From positions 1 through 64,000 of the forward strand of contig JBPOJB010000001.1 of NCBI GenBank assembly GCA_052034005.1: DNA of 64,000 bases. The letters run 5' to 3'. Each line of letters opens with the position of its first letter. Within the stretch, counting starts at the first letter, position 1. The position numbers were made by a program, and so were the translations under genes. The notes under the pieces are model-generated. The model did not search any database. It worked only from the letters and a program-made list of their open reading frames with translations, and had not been told where the DNA came from. Below are positions 1 through 10,847 of the stretch, in pieces. The DNA comes from JAAYDI01 sp052034005. GTDB taxonomy: Bacteria; Planctomycetota; Planctomycetia; Pirellulales; Pirellulaceae.

Positions 1-29
1 TGTTCTGGCAGTCTCAGGAAGCATCGATT

Positions 30-185
30 TTAACACAGGCTGGTGGTGCGCAGGGGTGATGCTGGACTCCCGAGTGGAGGGGTCAGTATGTTAGCTGTCT
101 CGAGCTGCACGGCGCTCCACTGCAGCACCTGCACATAGTTGGGCAGCGTGATCGGCCGGAGCCCCAGGTCCGAAGCCACCGGTGT
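30..185 (-). pseudogene. Possible remnant of a transposase C-terminus
   Basis: Reading the minus strand from 185 down to a TAA at 32-30 gives about 51 codons with no start codon of its own; a stop lies immediately upstream at 188-186. The frame contains the string GLRPITLPNYVQVLQWS. Its pattern (P-[IM]-[ST]-L-x-x-Y-x-x-[LV]-L-x-W) resembles the C-terminal segment of IS200/REP-associated (Y1-type) transposase-like proteins common in Planctomycetes, where it usually continues into a pro-rich segment about outer 'PIL' residues. No catalytic domain is present, so at most this is a scar. It abuts a field of palindromic repeats, a setting typical of such elements. The identification rests on remembered family pattern only. 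Confidence 0.3.
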
Positions 186-860
186 CTAGCGCGCGCTCAC
201 GCCGTCCGCCTGGCGGCGGACTCCACCTGTGTAACCGCAGGCCCAACGGGCCGCGCGCTGTGGGGGAGGCGGTCGGCAGCGAATCCACGCCTGACTGGCG
301 CACGCACTCGGTCCTCAGCCGCCACAGTTGTCCCGACGCAGCCTCAGATGCCAGCCGCCGGTGTCTAGCGCGCGGGCCGCCGTCCGCCTGGCGGCGGACT
401 CTGGCCCTGCGGTTACACAGACCAGCGGGCGGCGTGCTGCACAACCGTCCGCATCCTGCACCCAAGCGCCACCGTCGTCCGCCGCGGGCTCAGGTGCCAC
501 CCGCCGGTGTCTAGCGCGCGCTCACGCCGTCCGCCTGGCGACAGACTCCACCTGTGTAACCGCAGGCCCAACGGGCCGCGCGCTGTGGGGAGGCGGTCGG
601 CAGCGAGTCCTCGCCCGGCCCCCGTGAGCACCGGCATGGACCAGCGCGCGCTCACGTCGTCCGCCTGGCGGCGGACTCCACCTGTGTAACCGCAGGCCCA
701 ACGGGCCGCGCGCTGTGGGGGAGGCGGTCGGCAGCGAATCCACGCCTGACCAGCGCACGCACCCGGTCCTCAGCTGCCACTGGTGTCCCGACGCGGCCTC
801 AGATGCCAGCCGGCGGTGTCTAGCGCGCGCTCACGCCGTCCGCCTGGACTTGGAACCGGT
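181..860. repeat. Array of about five GC-rich palindromic repeat copies
   Basis: Copies begin near 181, 360, 506, 641 and 815, most with the lead ggtgtctagcgcgcg. The core is a 7-bp stem gtccgcc-tggc-ggcggac (204-221, 382-399, degenerate at 529-546, 659-676; truncated after 838). It is followed by ctgtgtaaccgcagg (227-241, 552-566, 682-696) and a ggccc-aac-gggcc hairpin. In copy 2 the 15-mer is present as its exact reverse complement (406-420), so that segment is inverted. About 170 bp starting at 204 is repeated nearly identically starting at 659. Spacings are irregular and the units do not look like CRISPR. No protein-coding content is credible here. Confidence 0.8.
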
Positions 861-892
861 CCGGCACGGAGACCCGCGTCGTGTGAGGTTCT

Positions 893-939
893 ACCCCCCC
901 TGCCCCCCCCTGGGAAAGGGGGGGAGGGAGAGGGGGGGG
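893..939. repeat. C-tract/G-tract palindrome
   Basis: Runs of C (893-900, 903-910) are followed by tgggaaa and then runs of G (918-924, 926-928, 932-939). The two arms can pair into a long hairpin, and the G-rich strand has several G runs that could form a quadruplex. It resembles the dispersed C-rich/G-rich intergenic palindromes found in many Planctomycetes and Cyanobacteria. It lies just after the palindromic repeat array and is not linked to a gene. Confidence 0.65.
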
Positions 940-941
940 CG

Positions 942-1580
942 GCCCTGAGGAAAGTCAGGCAGTCAGACCAGAAGCATAGTTGCTCTTCGCTTCACGAAAC
1001 GCGACGCCCATTGTCTTGCAGGTCACCCGACGAACATTTGGATCCGCGTATGCCCTTCTTGGTGAGCAGATCGATTCCACACAGCAAGACACGCCACTCA
1101 CAGCGGCTCGAGCAATGAAAGGCAGCCTGACGCTGCTCGCCCAGTGAGCTTGCGACGGGCATGGGCCGCCCTATCTGCCATCCTGGCCTGGTCGCTCCGT
1201 GTCGCGGCCGAGCGCAGTCCCCTGCGCGGCACGCGTCGGTCCAGGTCTGACGGCTCGCGTCTCGTGTCGCAATGCAACGCTCACATCGTAGCGCGTGACC
1301 GCAAAGTCCGGTGCGTCATTCTCCCGGCCGGCAGATGAAGCCCGGGCACAGATGCGAGCAGTGCCCGCTGTGAGGTGAGTCAACCAGCGGCCCCGCCGAA
1401 ACCAGCGTGTCTGCTTCCGCTGTCGAATTCGCAGAATGGACCCGTACGGTGGGGTGGTGAAAATCGGGGAAAACTTCGCCCGTCCTGTTTTGGGAAAATC
1501 TGTTCCATTGGTGATCGTTTCTGGACGTCGATGAGCGAGCGCGTGTGGCCGTACCGGCGGGATAGGGACGCATGAACGCC
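942..1580. other. Stretch without a recognisable gene
   Basis: Open frames here (for example on the minus strand between 1171 and 1629) have arginine- and proline-rich, low-information translations. They show no domain, no convincing ribosome-binding site and no conserved motif. I see no RNA gene or clear promoter. Local composition is less GC-rich around 1410-1530 than in the surrounding genes. Confidence 0.6.
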
Positions 1581-1704
1581 TGGGATTAGCGCCGTCCCGT
1601 TGGGACTCGGGTCTCGTGGGTGTACGCAACCCAGGGCTGCGGCCCGGCTCGCACGACTCGCCGGGCCTTCGCCCTGGGCTGTGTTAGTGTTGTCCCTTCG
1701 GGAC
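1581..1704. repeat. Nested multi-hairpin element
   Basis: A two-tier palindrome is visible: CCCAGGGC (1630-1637) pairs with GCCCTGGG (1671-1678), and inside it GCCCGGC (1642-1648) pairs with GCCGGGC (1660-1666) around an 11-base loop. It is flanked by two smaller hairpins, gtcccgttgggac (1594-1606) and gtcccttcgggac (1692-1704). Elements of this type are dispersed in planctomycete and verrucomicrobial genomes and often generate spurious proline- and arginine-rich protein predictions. It could be a mobile palindromic repeat or a structured RNA; the sequence cannot decide. Confidence 0.6.
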
Positions 1705-2045
1705 GGAAGAGACCGTCTTCGTGTCGCCGCTTGGCACGGCACAAGTCGTAGAGGGCCAGAGCAGGTGCAAAGCAGGACTATCCTTGAGTCTGCGGCGGCG
1801 GTGAACTTGGCCTTCAGCCAAGAGAAAACCGAATCAGAGCGTCTCATTACCGCTCTCATAACGTCTGATGTCTGATGACCGGATAACTGGATGACCGTTG
1901 GTCTCTGTTCTGCTTGACGCGTGCGCCAGCGGGGGGTAGGCTGCCGAGATGACAGGTTGGCCGCGGGGCGACTGCCCGGCCGGGCTGGACTCGGCGCCCC
2001 GCATGCGACTGGGCAAGCACCGCAGGCGGTTCAGGGGATTGTGCC
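1705..2045. other. Upstream region of the exported oxidoreductase, no gene seen
   Basis: No credible coding frame. Short degenerate direct repeats of a gatgaccgg/ggatgacc type lie at about 1868-1895. The promoter of the gene starting at 2046 should lie near its 3' end, but no convincing -35/-10 pair was found. Confidence 0.5.
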
Positions 2046-3389
2046 ATGTCAACGAAGCAACAGGTTACGCGTCGCGAGTTCGTGGCTGCTGCAGTCGCGG
2101 GTTTTCTGATTGTCCCACGTCATGTGGTGGCGCGGAGCGGTCAGGCGCCGCCCAGCGAGAAACTCCGCATCGCCGGCATCGGCGTGGGCGGTCAAGGCGC
2201 AGGTGATCTTCAGAACGTCAGTAGTGAGGAGATCGTCGCGCTGTGCGACGTGGATCGCAGCGATCACACGGCCAAATCGTTCGCCCAGTGGCCTCAGGCG
2301 CGGCAGTATCACGACTTCCGCCGGATGTTCGACGAGATGGACCAGCAGCTTGACGCGGTCGTCGTCGCCACGCCGGACCATACCCACGCGGTGGCGGCCA
2401 TGGCGGCCATTCGGCGCGGCAAGCATGTCTACTGCGAGAAGCCTCTGGCTCACTCGGTCTATGAAGTCCGGCAGTTGATGAAAGCGGCCCAAGAGCACAA
2501 CGTCGTCACGCAGCTCGGTAATCAGGGCCATTCGTCCAACTCGATCCGCACCTTCTGTGAGTGGATCTGGGATGGGGCGATCGGCAACGTCAGCACCGTC
2601 CACGCCGGCTGCTCGTACGTCAATTCGGGCGGCGGTCGGCGCAGATTCGTGGCGGGCGCCGAGGTTCCCCCGACGCTCGACTGGGACCTGTGGCTCGGCC
2701 CCGCAGCGTGGCGGGCGTACAACCCCGCGTACGTGCCCGCCTTCTGGCGCGGGTGGATACCGTTCGGCAACGGCACCATCGGCGACTGGGCCTGCCATGT
2801 CCTCGACCCGGTCTTCTGGGCGCTCGATCTGGGCCTGCCCAGCTCGATCCAGGCCACCGTCAAGGACTACGACCCGAACACTCAGGCGGACATGTATCCG
2901 CCCGGCGACACGATCACTTATGAGTTCGCAGCGAAGGGCCAGCGTGGTCCAGTGACGCTCTACTGGTACAGCGGCACGGAGCCGATTCCGCATCCCCCGC
3001 AACTGGAAAAGGACCGGGAGATCGGGTACGCCGGCGCGGTTGTGACCGGCGACAAGGGAGCGATCATGTACGGGTCGCACGGAGCGGGCGGCGTACGGAT
3101 CATCCCCGAGGAGCAGATGCGGGCCTACCAGCGTCCCGCGCCGTCGATCCCCCGGGTCCCGGATGGCAACCATCATCGCGATTGGCTGGACGCGATCCGC
3201 AACGGCCGCAAGGCGGGCAGCGACTTCTCCTACGGCGGACCACTCTCAGAGCTCGCCATGCTCGGCGTGATCGCCATCAGGATGGCCGGCACGAAGCTGG
3301 AGTACGATGCCGAGCAGATGCGGTTTCCCAACTGCCCGGAAGCCGACCAGTACATCAATCCGCCCTACCGCGACGGCTGGGCGTTGTGA
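2046..3389 (+). CDS. Tat-exported Gfo/Idh/MocA family oxidoreductase
   Basis: A 447-residue protein. The N-terminus carries a twin-arginine export signal (TRREFVAAAVAGF, residues 8-20), so the folded, cofactor-loaded enzyme is probably exported. A Rossmann fold follows (LRIAGIGVGGQGAGDL, near residue 40) with ALCDVDR at the end of the second strand. The family motif EKPLAHS carries the catalytic-region lysine. The C-terminal half has the tryptophan-rich substrate domain (LDWDLWLGPA, FWRGWIPFGNG) typical of the large planctomycete expansion of this family. Members are NAD(P)-dependent dehydrogenases or redox glycosidases acting on sugars and inositols; the substrate here cannot be predicted. 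A paralogue of the same architecture lies at 25489-26808. Confidence 0.92.
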   Translation: MSTKQQVTRREFVAAAVAGFLIVPRHVVARSGQAPPSEKLRIAGIGVGGQGAGDLQNVSSEEIVALCDVDRSDHTAKSFAQWPQARQYHDFRRMFDEMDQQLDAVVVATPDHTHAVAAMAAIRRGKHVYCEKPLAHSVYEVRQLMKAAQEHNVVTQLGNQGHSSNSIRTFCEWIWDGAIGNVSTVHAGCSYVNSGGGRRRFVAGAEVPPTLDWDLWLGPAAWRAYNPAYVPAFWRGWIPFGNGTIGDWACHVLDPVFWALDLGLPSSIQATVKDYDPNTQADMYPPGDTITYEFAAKGQRGPVTLYWYSGTEPIPHPPQLEKDREIGYAGAVVTGDKGAIMYGSHGAGGVRIIPEEQMRAYQRPAPSIPRVPDGNHHRDWLDAIRNGRKAGSDFSYGGPLSELAMLGVIAIRMAGTKLEYDAEQMRFPNCPEADQYINPPYRDGWAL

Positions 3390-3431
3390 CAGTCGCGGCA
3401 CCTGACTTCCTTCCATGCGAGGCGGGCGATC

Positions 3432-4394
3432 ATGATCATGAACAGACAGCCCATGGCGGCCGCGACGGCCACCGCCGCGAAACGGAACCTGCGGGCCAGC
3501 GCCCGGGAAAGGCTCCGGCGGGCGGCGCCGGGCATCCGGGCGGCGCTCCGCGCATGGCCCCGCGCGCTCGTCCTGACATTCCTCCTGCTCCCGGCTGCCG
3601 CGCCGGCGGCCGAGGACACCGACGTCGCGCCGCCGCCCTGGCACTTGATTGACATCTGGTGGGACATCGGCGAGGACAGGGCATTCGAAAGCTACAGCAT
3701 CGATGCGACGATCAGCGACGACCTGCCGCCGACCGTGAACCTGTACGTTGCTCCGCTCGGCATCGCCCAGCTGAGCGGGACCATGTTCTACGGCGGCATC
3801 CAGACGCAGGCCGACGGCAACACCAGGCGGGACCAGCGCCTGCGCAAGATCGGACCCGGTTTCCTGATGTCCATGTGGGGTGAGCGGAGCCCCGATGCGA
3901 TTCGTCCTTCGGCGGGTGGGCTCTGGCAAAGCTCCGGCCACGAGGGGGATTTCGTGAGCGTGCGCCGACCCTACGAGTGGAAAAAAGGCAGGTACACGTA
4001 TCGTGTCGTCCGCATGGATCGAGAAGTGGTGGACGGCAAGCCCTGTACCTGGGTCGGCGCGTTCGTCTACTCGCACGACAACGACGAGAACATCTTCGTC
4101 GGCGCACTCCGGTTCCCGGGGGAGAATCTTGTGTTGGGCCGGAAGGTGGCGAGTTTCGTGGAGGTCTACGGGCGACCGATCCCGGTGGACCAAATCCCCA
4201 AGGTCACCGTGACGTTCGGGAACCTGCGAGTGAATGGGACGCCCGTGGAAAAACCGTCTGCCACCGCCGTGTATCCGAGACGAGTCCCCGACTACGCCGA
4301 GGCTGTCGTTCAGGACGGCCAGTTGGTGGTCCAGGTCGGCGAGCCCGTGCCGGAACGAACGCGGCGGGAGGTGGAGTTGTTGCCGGTGAAGTAG
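3432..4394 (+). CDS. Secreted DUF3472-like protein
   Basis: A 320-residue protein of unknown function, 42 bp downstream of the oxidoreductase and on the same strand. A hydrophobic stretch (ALVLTFLLLPAAAPAAA-like, about residues 45-60) followed by an acidic mature start looks like a signal peptide. The N-terminal extension before it is long and basic, so the true start may be downstream or the leader unusual. The body contains a GTMFYGGIQTQ segment followed by GFLMSMWGE, and WVGAFVYS further on, in the order seen in DUF3472 proteins (secreted, beta-rich, often near carbohydrate-active enzymes). No catalytic residues can be assigned. Family call is tentative. Confidence 0.7.
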   Translation: MIMNRQPMAAATATAAKRNLRASARERLRRAAPGIRAALRAWPRALVLTFLLLPAAAPAAEDTDVAPPPWHLIDIWWDIGEDRAFESYSIDATISDDLPPTVNLYVAPLGIAQLSGTMFYGGIQTQADGNTRRDQRLRKIGPGFLMSMWGERSPDAIRPSAGGLWQSSGHEGDFVSVRRPYEWKKGRYTYRVVRMDREVVDGKPCTWVGAFVYSHDNDENIFVGALRFPGENLVLGRKVASFVEVYGRPIPVDQIPKVTVTFGNLRVNGTPVEKPSATAVYPRRVPDYAEAVVQDGQLVVQVGEPVPERTRREVELLPVK

Positions 4395-4496
4395 GGGAAT
4401 GAGGCGTCTGCGCGGCCCCCATCGCCGGACTCCAGCCGCTCGGAGGTCGCCGATTCCCACACCGTGACCCTGCCAAGCTCAGAAAGGACCCCAACG

Positions 4497-5732
4497 ATGC
4501 GGACACTCGGATGGCCTCTTGCGATCGTTCTGCTCCTGGTGGCGGCGAAGAGCGTCTGTGCCCAGGATGTCGTCGGCGACCCGATCGGCCCCTGGCAGCC
4601 GGGCATGCTTGACATCCACCAGATCAGCACCGGCCGCGGCAATGCGGGCCTCTACATTTTCCCGGACGGCACCACCTTGCTGGTCGATGCGGGCGAACTG
4701 CGCGGCGAGGACCATCAGCATACGCCCGCGCGGCCGGACAATTCGCGCGGCGCCGGGGAGTGGGTCGTGCGCTATGTGCGTCACGCGTTGCGCCACGACC
4801 CGCAACCGGTCCTGGATTACGTGCTGTTGACCCATTTCCACGAGGATCATATGGGGGACGTGGTGCCGGACATGCCGGTTTCGCCGCATGGATATGTCCT
4901 CACCGGCCTCACGCGGGTGATGGATGAATTGAAGGTCGGCAAGCTGCTGGACCGAGGCTGGCCCGACTACGACAACGCGACTCATCCTGATGCTCCGGTG
5001 ATGAAAAACTACCGGGCGTGCCTGAAGTGGCAGACGGAGAACAACGGCCTGCAGGTGGCGCGGTTCACGCCGGGATGCAACGATCAGGTGGTGCTGCTCC
5101 GCGAGGCGGGGAAGTATCCCCAGTTCGAGTTCCGCAACGTCGGCGTCAACGGCGAGATCTGGACGGGCGTCGGCACGGGCGCCGAGCGCAGGATGCCGCC
5201 GTTGGAGACGATCCCCCGCGCGCAGTGGCCGGATGAGAATGTCTTCAGCACCTCGTTCCGGCTGAGCTACGGCCGTTTCAAGTTCTTCAACGGCGGCGAT
5301 ATACCGGGCATTCGGGAGAACAGCCCGGCGTGGTACGACATGGAAACGCCGGTTGCCAAGGTGGTGGGTCCGGTGGATGCGGCCATCTTGAACCACCACG
5401 GCTACCTGGACAGCATGAACGAGTTCTTCGTCGCGACCTTGAGCGCCCGGGTCTGGACGATTTCCGTATGGGACGCCCACCATCCGACGCCGTCGGTCTG
5501 GGAGCGACTGCAGTCGGAACGTCTCTATCCCGGCCCTCGGAGCGTCTTCGCCACCGACGTTCATCCGCATGCACGCACGGCGATCCCGGGCATTGATGGC
5601 CTGGCCAGCGCGCACGGCCACATCGTCCTGCGGGTGGCGCCGGGCGGCGGCGAGTATCGGGTGACGATCGTCGACGACACGTCGGAGAGCTACCGCGTGA
5701 CCAACGTCTTCGGCCCGTACCAGTCCCGCTGA
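4497..5732 (+). CDS. Secreted metallo-beta-lactamase-fold hydrolase
   Basis: The ATG at 4497 is chosen because AAAGGA (4483-4488) lies eight bases upstream and the following 23 residues form a clean signal peptide (MRTLGWPLAIVLLLVAAKSV, cleaved before QDVVG). The 411-residue protein contains the zinc motif LTHFHEDHMGD (H-x-H-x-D-H), an early LLVDAGE strand and a late LNHHGYLD segment that may supply a further metal ligand. This arrangement resembles the ComEC-like branch of the superfamily, which includes phosphodiesterases and nucleases. Export of such a domain on its own suggests an extracytoplasmic hydrolase. It converges on the E1 gene with 30 bp between stop codons. Confidence 0.85.
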   Translation: MRTLGWPLAIVLLLVAAKSVCAQDVVGDPIGPWQPGMLDIHQISTGRGNAGLYIFPDGTTLLVDAGELRGEDHQHTPARPDNSRGAGEWVVRYVRHALRHDPQPVLDYVLLTHFHEDHMGDVVPDMPVSPHGYVLTGLTRVMDELKVGKLLDRGWPDYDNATHPDAPVMKNYRACLKWQTENNGLQVARFTPGCNDQVVLLREAGKYPQFEFRNVGVNGEIWTGVGTGAERRMPPLETIPRAQWPDENVFSTSFRLSYGRFKFFNGGDIPGIRENSPAWYDMETPVAKVVGPVDAAILNHHGYLDSMNEFFVATLSARVWTISVWDAHHPTPSVWERLQSERLYPGPRSVFATDVHPHARTAIPGIDGLASAHGHIVLRVAPGGGEYRVTIVDDTSESYRVTNVFGPYQSR

Positions 5733-5744
5733 TGCTTCCGTCCC

Positions 5745-5757
5745 GGCGCCCGGCGCC
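5745..5757. terminator. Possible bidirectional terminator stem
   Basis: The motif ggcgcc-c-ggcgcc lies between the two convergent stop codons. The stem is short and GC-only with no T-tract on either side, so this is a weak candidate. Confidence 0.25.
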
Positions 5758-5762
5758 GATCG

Positions 5763-8237
<2,475 letters not shown>

Positions 8238-8301
8238 GACCACGATTCTCCTTGGACGCTGCGCCGCGGCCGGGCACGGGCCGCCGCGGCGCAGCGTCAT
8301 G

Positions 8302-9084
8302 TCAGTTGTGTACGCTGTCCGCTGGCTCGGGACAAATCACCGCGATGTGTCTCTCGTCAAAAAAACGCCGCCACTCATCATCCGGCGCGCGATCGGTCAC
8401 GACCTTGCTGATCCGCGACCATTCGACAATCTGGAACAACGAGGCGGCTCCGAACTTGCTGCCGTCGACCAGCAGCACCGCCTCGCGCGCGTTCTCCACC
8501 ACCAACCGATGGAGATGTGCGCTGGCCGCGTCGCTGGCCGAAGGGCCGAAATCCACGCTCAAGCCGTCCGCCCCGATAAACGCCACGTAACCGCGCACCT
8601 GGTTCAACGCGCTGATCGCCATCGGACCGACCGTGTCCATCCGGTCCGGACGATACTCGCCACCGATCAGGAATACGCTCAGCCCGGGCCCGTTCAACTG
8701 CAACGCCAACCGCGCACTGTTGCACAAGACCGTGACGTCCCGCATCTTCTTCAGGTGCGGCACCATCTCGGAACAGGTGGTCCCCGAGTCAAGAAAGACC
8801 TGCTGACCATCGGCCAGCAGGCCGGCCGCCAAGCGGCCGATGACCCGCTTCTCCTGCACCGCCCGCAGCTGCTTGGCACGGAACGAAAAGTCCCGCTGAC
8901 GCGGCAACGTGGCGCCGCCATGCACCAGCAGAACCTCGTCCTCACCCGCCAACGCCTTCAGATCCCGCCGCACCGTGGCGCCCGAAACCTGCATCGCGGC
9001 CGCCAGCTCCTTGACGGTAAGGTGCTTCTTATCAAGAAGTTGCGTTATGATCCGCCTGCGGCGTTCTTCCGTGGCTTGACTCAC
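8302..9084 (-). CDS. DeoR/GlpR-family transcriptional regulator
   Basis: A 260-residue regulator. Residues 5-60 form the DeoR helix-turn-helix ([31 protein letters not shown]). The rest is the DeoR sensor domain with [19 protein letters not shown] and a VDGSKFG segment, known to bind phosphorylated sugars. The GTG at 9084 is preferred: GAGG lies about seven bases upstream and the translation begins [11 protein letters not shown], as in relatives. The frame stays open far upstream only because it runs antisense to the E2 gene. It precedes E1 on the same strand by 64 bp and faces the E2 gene across about 96 bp. It probably controls both transcripts in response to a sugar- or polyol-phosphate. 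Confidence 0.9.
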   Translation of the reverse strand: MSQATEERRRRIITQLLDKKHLTVKELAAAMQVSGATVRRDLKALAGEDEVLLVHGGATLPRQRDFSFRAKQLRAVQEKRVIGRLAAGLLADGQQVFLDSGTTCSEMVPHLKKMRDVTVLCNSARLALQLNGPGLSVFLIGGEYRPDRMDTVGPMAISALNQVRGYVAFIGADGLSVDFGPSASDAASAHLHRLVVENAREAVLLVDGSKFGAASLFQIVEWSRISKVVTDRAPDDEWRRFFDERHIAVICPEPADSVHN

Positions 9085-9180
9085 GGCCAACCTCGCGGTA
9101 CCCTGGCTTTCTCCAGAACTGCGCACAGTTAACACACAATCGACAGATAAATCAATAGGCTGATCAAGAAATTGATCAAC
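9085..9180. promoter_or_regulatory. Divergent control region with candidate operator
   Basis: This AT-richer intergenic stretch separates the DeoR gene from the E2 gene. It contains the inverted repeat ATCAAT (9151-9156)/ATTGAT (9171-9176), the 8-bp palindrome ttgatcaa (9172-9179) and a further tgatca (9161-9166). These are plausible half-sites for the adjacent DeoR protein. No unambiguous -35/-10 pair is visible. Confidence 0.4.
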
Positions 9181-10722
9181 ATGCACATGCAAACGATCAC
9201 TCTGCCGCAGTTGGCCAAGGGCGTGACCGCCGCTACCGTGGTGCGCTGGCTCAAGCAGGTCGGCGACCGGTTCGCGGCCGGCGAGGCGCTGGTGGAGCTG
9301 GAGACGGAGGAGGCCGTGGTGCTGCTGGAGGCCTCGCACGAAGGCACGCTCTCGCAGATCCTGGCGCAGGCGCGGGCCACGGTGTCGGTCGGTGCCGTGC
9401 TGGCTCACGTGGCCGGCGCCGCCGGGCCGGCGCCGCAATCCAAGCCGGAGGAGACCGTGGCGCAACCGCCTGCTGAGCCGACCGGGGTCGGCGTTTCCGG
9501 CCTGGCTGCAAACGTCACACCGATCCTGATGCCGCAGGCGGGCAACACGATGGAGGAGGGCACGGTCGTCGCGTGGAAGGTGGCCGCGGGCGACCAGATC
9601 CGAGTCGGCCAGGTGATCTGCGAGATTGAGACCGACAAGGCGACGATCGAATACGAGACGCCCGACGGCGGTCGTCTGGCCCGCATCGTGGTGCCGGACG
9701 GCGGCACCGTGCCGATCAAACAGCCGATCGCCTATCTGGCCGACCGGGATGCGGACGTGGACGTGTACCTGGCGGCGGCGGGTGGGGCCGGGGTTGCGGC
9801 CGCGTCGGCCGGCGTGTCCGCGGCGGCGCCGGTGCAGGCTGTCGGCGCAGCGGCGCCGGCGGCTGGGCGCGCGGCGAGCGGTCCGGCGCCGCGCACGGCG
9901 GAGGGTCGCGTCAAAGCGTCGCCGGCGGCCCGTGCGCTGGCGCGCGAACGCGGGATTGACCTCGCGGCGCTCGGCGCGGGCAGCGGTCCCGGCGGACGCA
10001 TCCTGTCGGAAGACGTCCCGCGGGCCGGGGCCGCGCCGCTCCCCTCGGGCGACGGGCAACCGGTCCGCCGGCTCATGACGAAGATGCGCCGTGCGATCGG
10101 CTTGAACCTGCAGCAATCCAAGCAGACGATCCCGCACTTCTACCTGCGCGTGACGATCAACGCGGAGCCGCTCTTTGCGTACTATCGCGAGCGCAAGCCG
10201 CAGACCAACTGTACGCTCAACGATTGCGTCGTGTTGGCCGTCGGCCGCGCCATGGCGGAGTGTCCGGGCATGCGCAGCCAGATCCAGGGCGACGAAATCG
10301 TCGAATACCCGCACGCCAACATCGGGATCGCCGTGGGCGTGGAGGACGGGTTGGTGGTGCCGGTGGTCAAGCGCGTGGAGGCGATGACGCTTGGCCAACT
10401 GGCGAGCGAAGCGCGGCGCGTGGTCGAGAACGCCCGCCACGGCAAGCTGGAGAACATCGGCCAGGGCAATTTCACGATCACCAACCTGGGCATGTTCGGC
10501 ATCGAGGAGTTCGCGGCGATCATCAACCCGCCGGAGTCGGCCATTCTGGCCGTGAGCGCCTTGCGGGAGACGGTGATCGTCGAGAACGGCACGATGCGTC
10601 CCGGGCGCGTGATGACGATGACGCTCAGCGCCGACCACCGCCTCGTCGACGGCCTGCTGGCCGCCAAGTTCCTCGGGCGCCTGAAGGAGATCCTGGAGAA
10701 CCCAGGTGGAACGCTGACCTGA
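9181..10722 (+). CDS. Dihydrolipoyl acyltransferase (E2) with two lipoyl domains
   Basis: E2 core of the 2-oxoacid dehydrogenase complex, 513 residues from the ATG at 9181 (a TTG at 9172 in frame is an alternative). Domains in order: lipoyl-like domain 1 (about 1-80), lipoyl domain 2 (about 110-185), Ala/Pro-rich linker, peripheral-subunit-binding domain (KASPAARALARERGIDL, near 245), then the acyltransferase domain ending with SADHRLVDG, whose His486 is the expected catalytic residue. Domain 2 has the lipoylation motif IETDKATIEYE with Lys153. Domain 1 reads LETEEAVVLLE, so the lysine is replaced by Glu44 and it cannot be lipoylated. The gene is divergent from deoR and followed by E3 after 125 bp. 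Confidence 0.92.
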   Translation: MHMQTITLPQLAKGVTAATVVRWLKQVGDRFAAGEALVELETEEAVVLLEASHEGTLSQILAQARATVSVGAVLAHVAGAAGPAPQSKPEETVAQPPAEPTGVGVSGLAANVTPILMPQAGNTMEEGTVVAWKVAAGDQIRVGQVICEIETDKATIEYETPDGGRLARIVVPDGGTVPIKQPIAYLADRDADVDVYLAAAGGAGVAAASAGVSAAAPVQAVGAAAPAAGRAASGPAPRTAEGRVKASPAARALARERGIDLAALGAGSGPGGRILSEDVPRAGAAPLPSGDGQPVRRLMTKMRRAIGLNLQQSKQTIPHFYLRVTINAEPLFAYYRERKPQTNCTLNDCVVLAVGRAMAECPGMRSQIQGDEIVEYPHANIGIAVGVEDGLVVPVVKRVEAMTLGQLASEARRVVENARHGKLENIGQGNFTITNLGMFGIEEFAAIINPPESAILAVSALRETVIVENGTMRPGRVMTMTLSADHRLVDGLLAAKFLGRLKEILENPGGTLT

Positions 10723-10847
10723 GGCGGCGCCACCCCGCCAGCGTCGGCCGGCCAGCCGAGGGCTTTCCGCCCGCCGCCGCGCGACGACGACACTGACCGT
10801 CAGCATGTGAAGCGATACTCGACCGGAACCATCTCGAGCGACAGCCC

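Noticed and set aside
181..860. CRISPR-like array
   Set aside because: Repeat units are over 100 bp, unevenly spaced, palindromic and partly inverted, with no uniform spacers and no cas genes.
1171..1859. Overlapping minus-strand frames as small hypothetical genes
   Set aside because: Part of each frame is just the translated hairpin element at 1581-1704; no ribosome-binding site or conserved motif.
8302..10806. Apparent 834-residue fusion of the DeoR regulator with an upstream domain
   Set aside because: The upstream part is antisense to the E2 gene and has no similarity; a GTG at 9084 with GAGG gives the normal 260-residue regulator.
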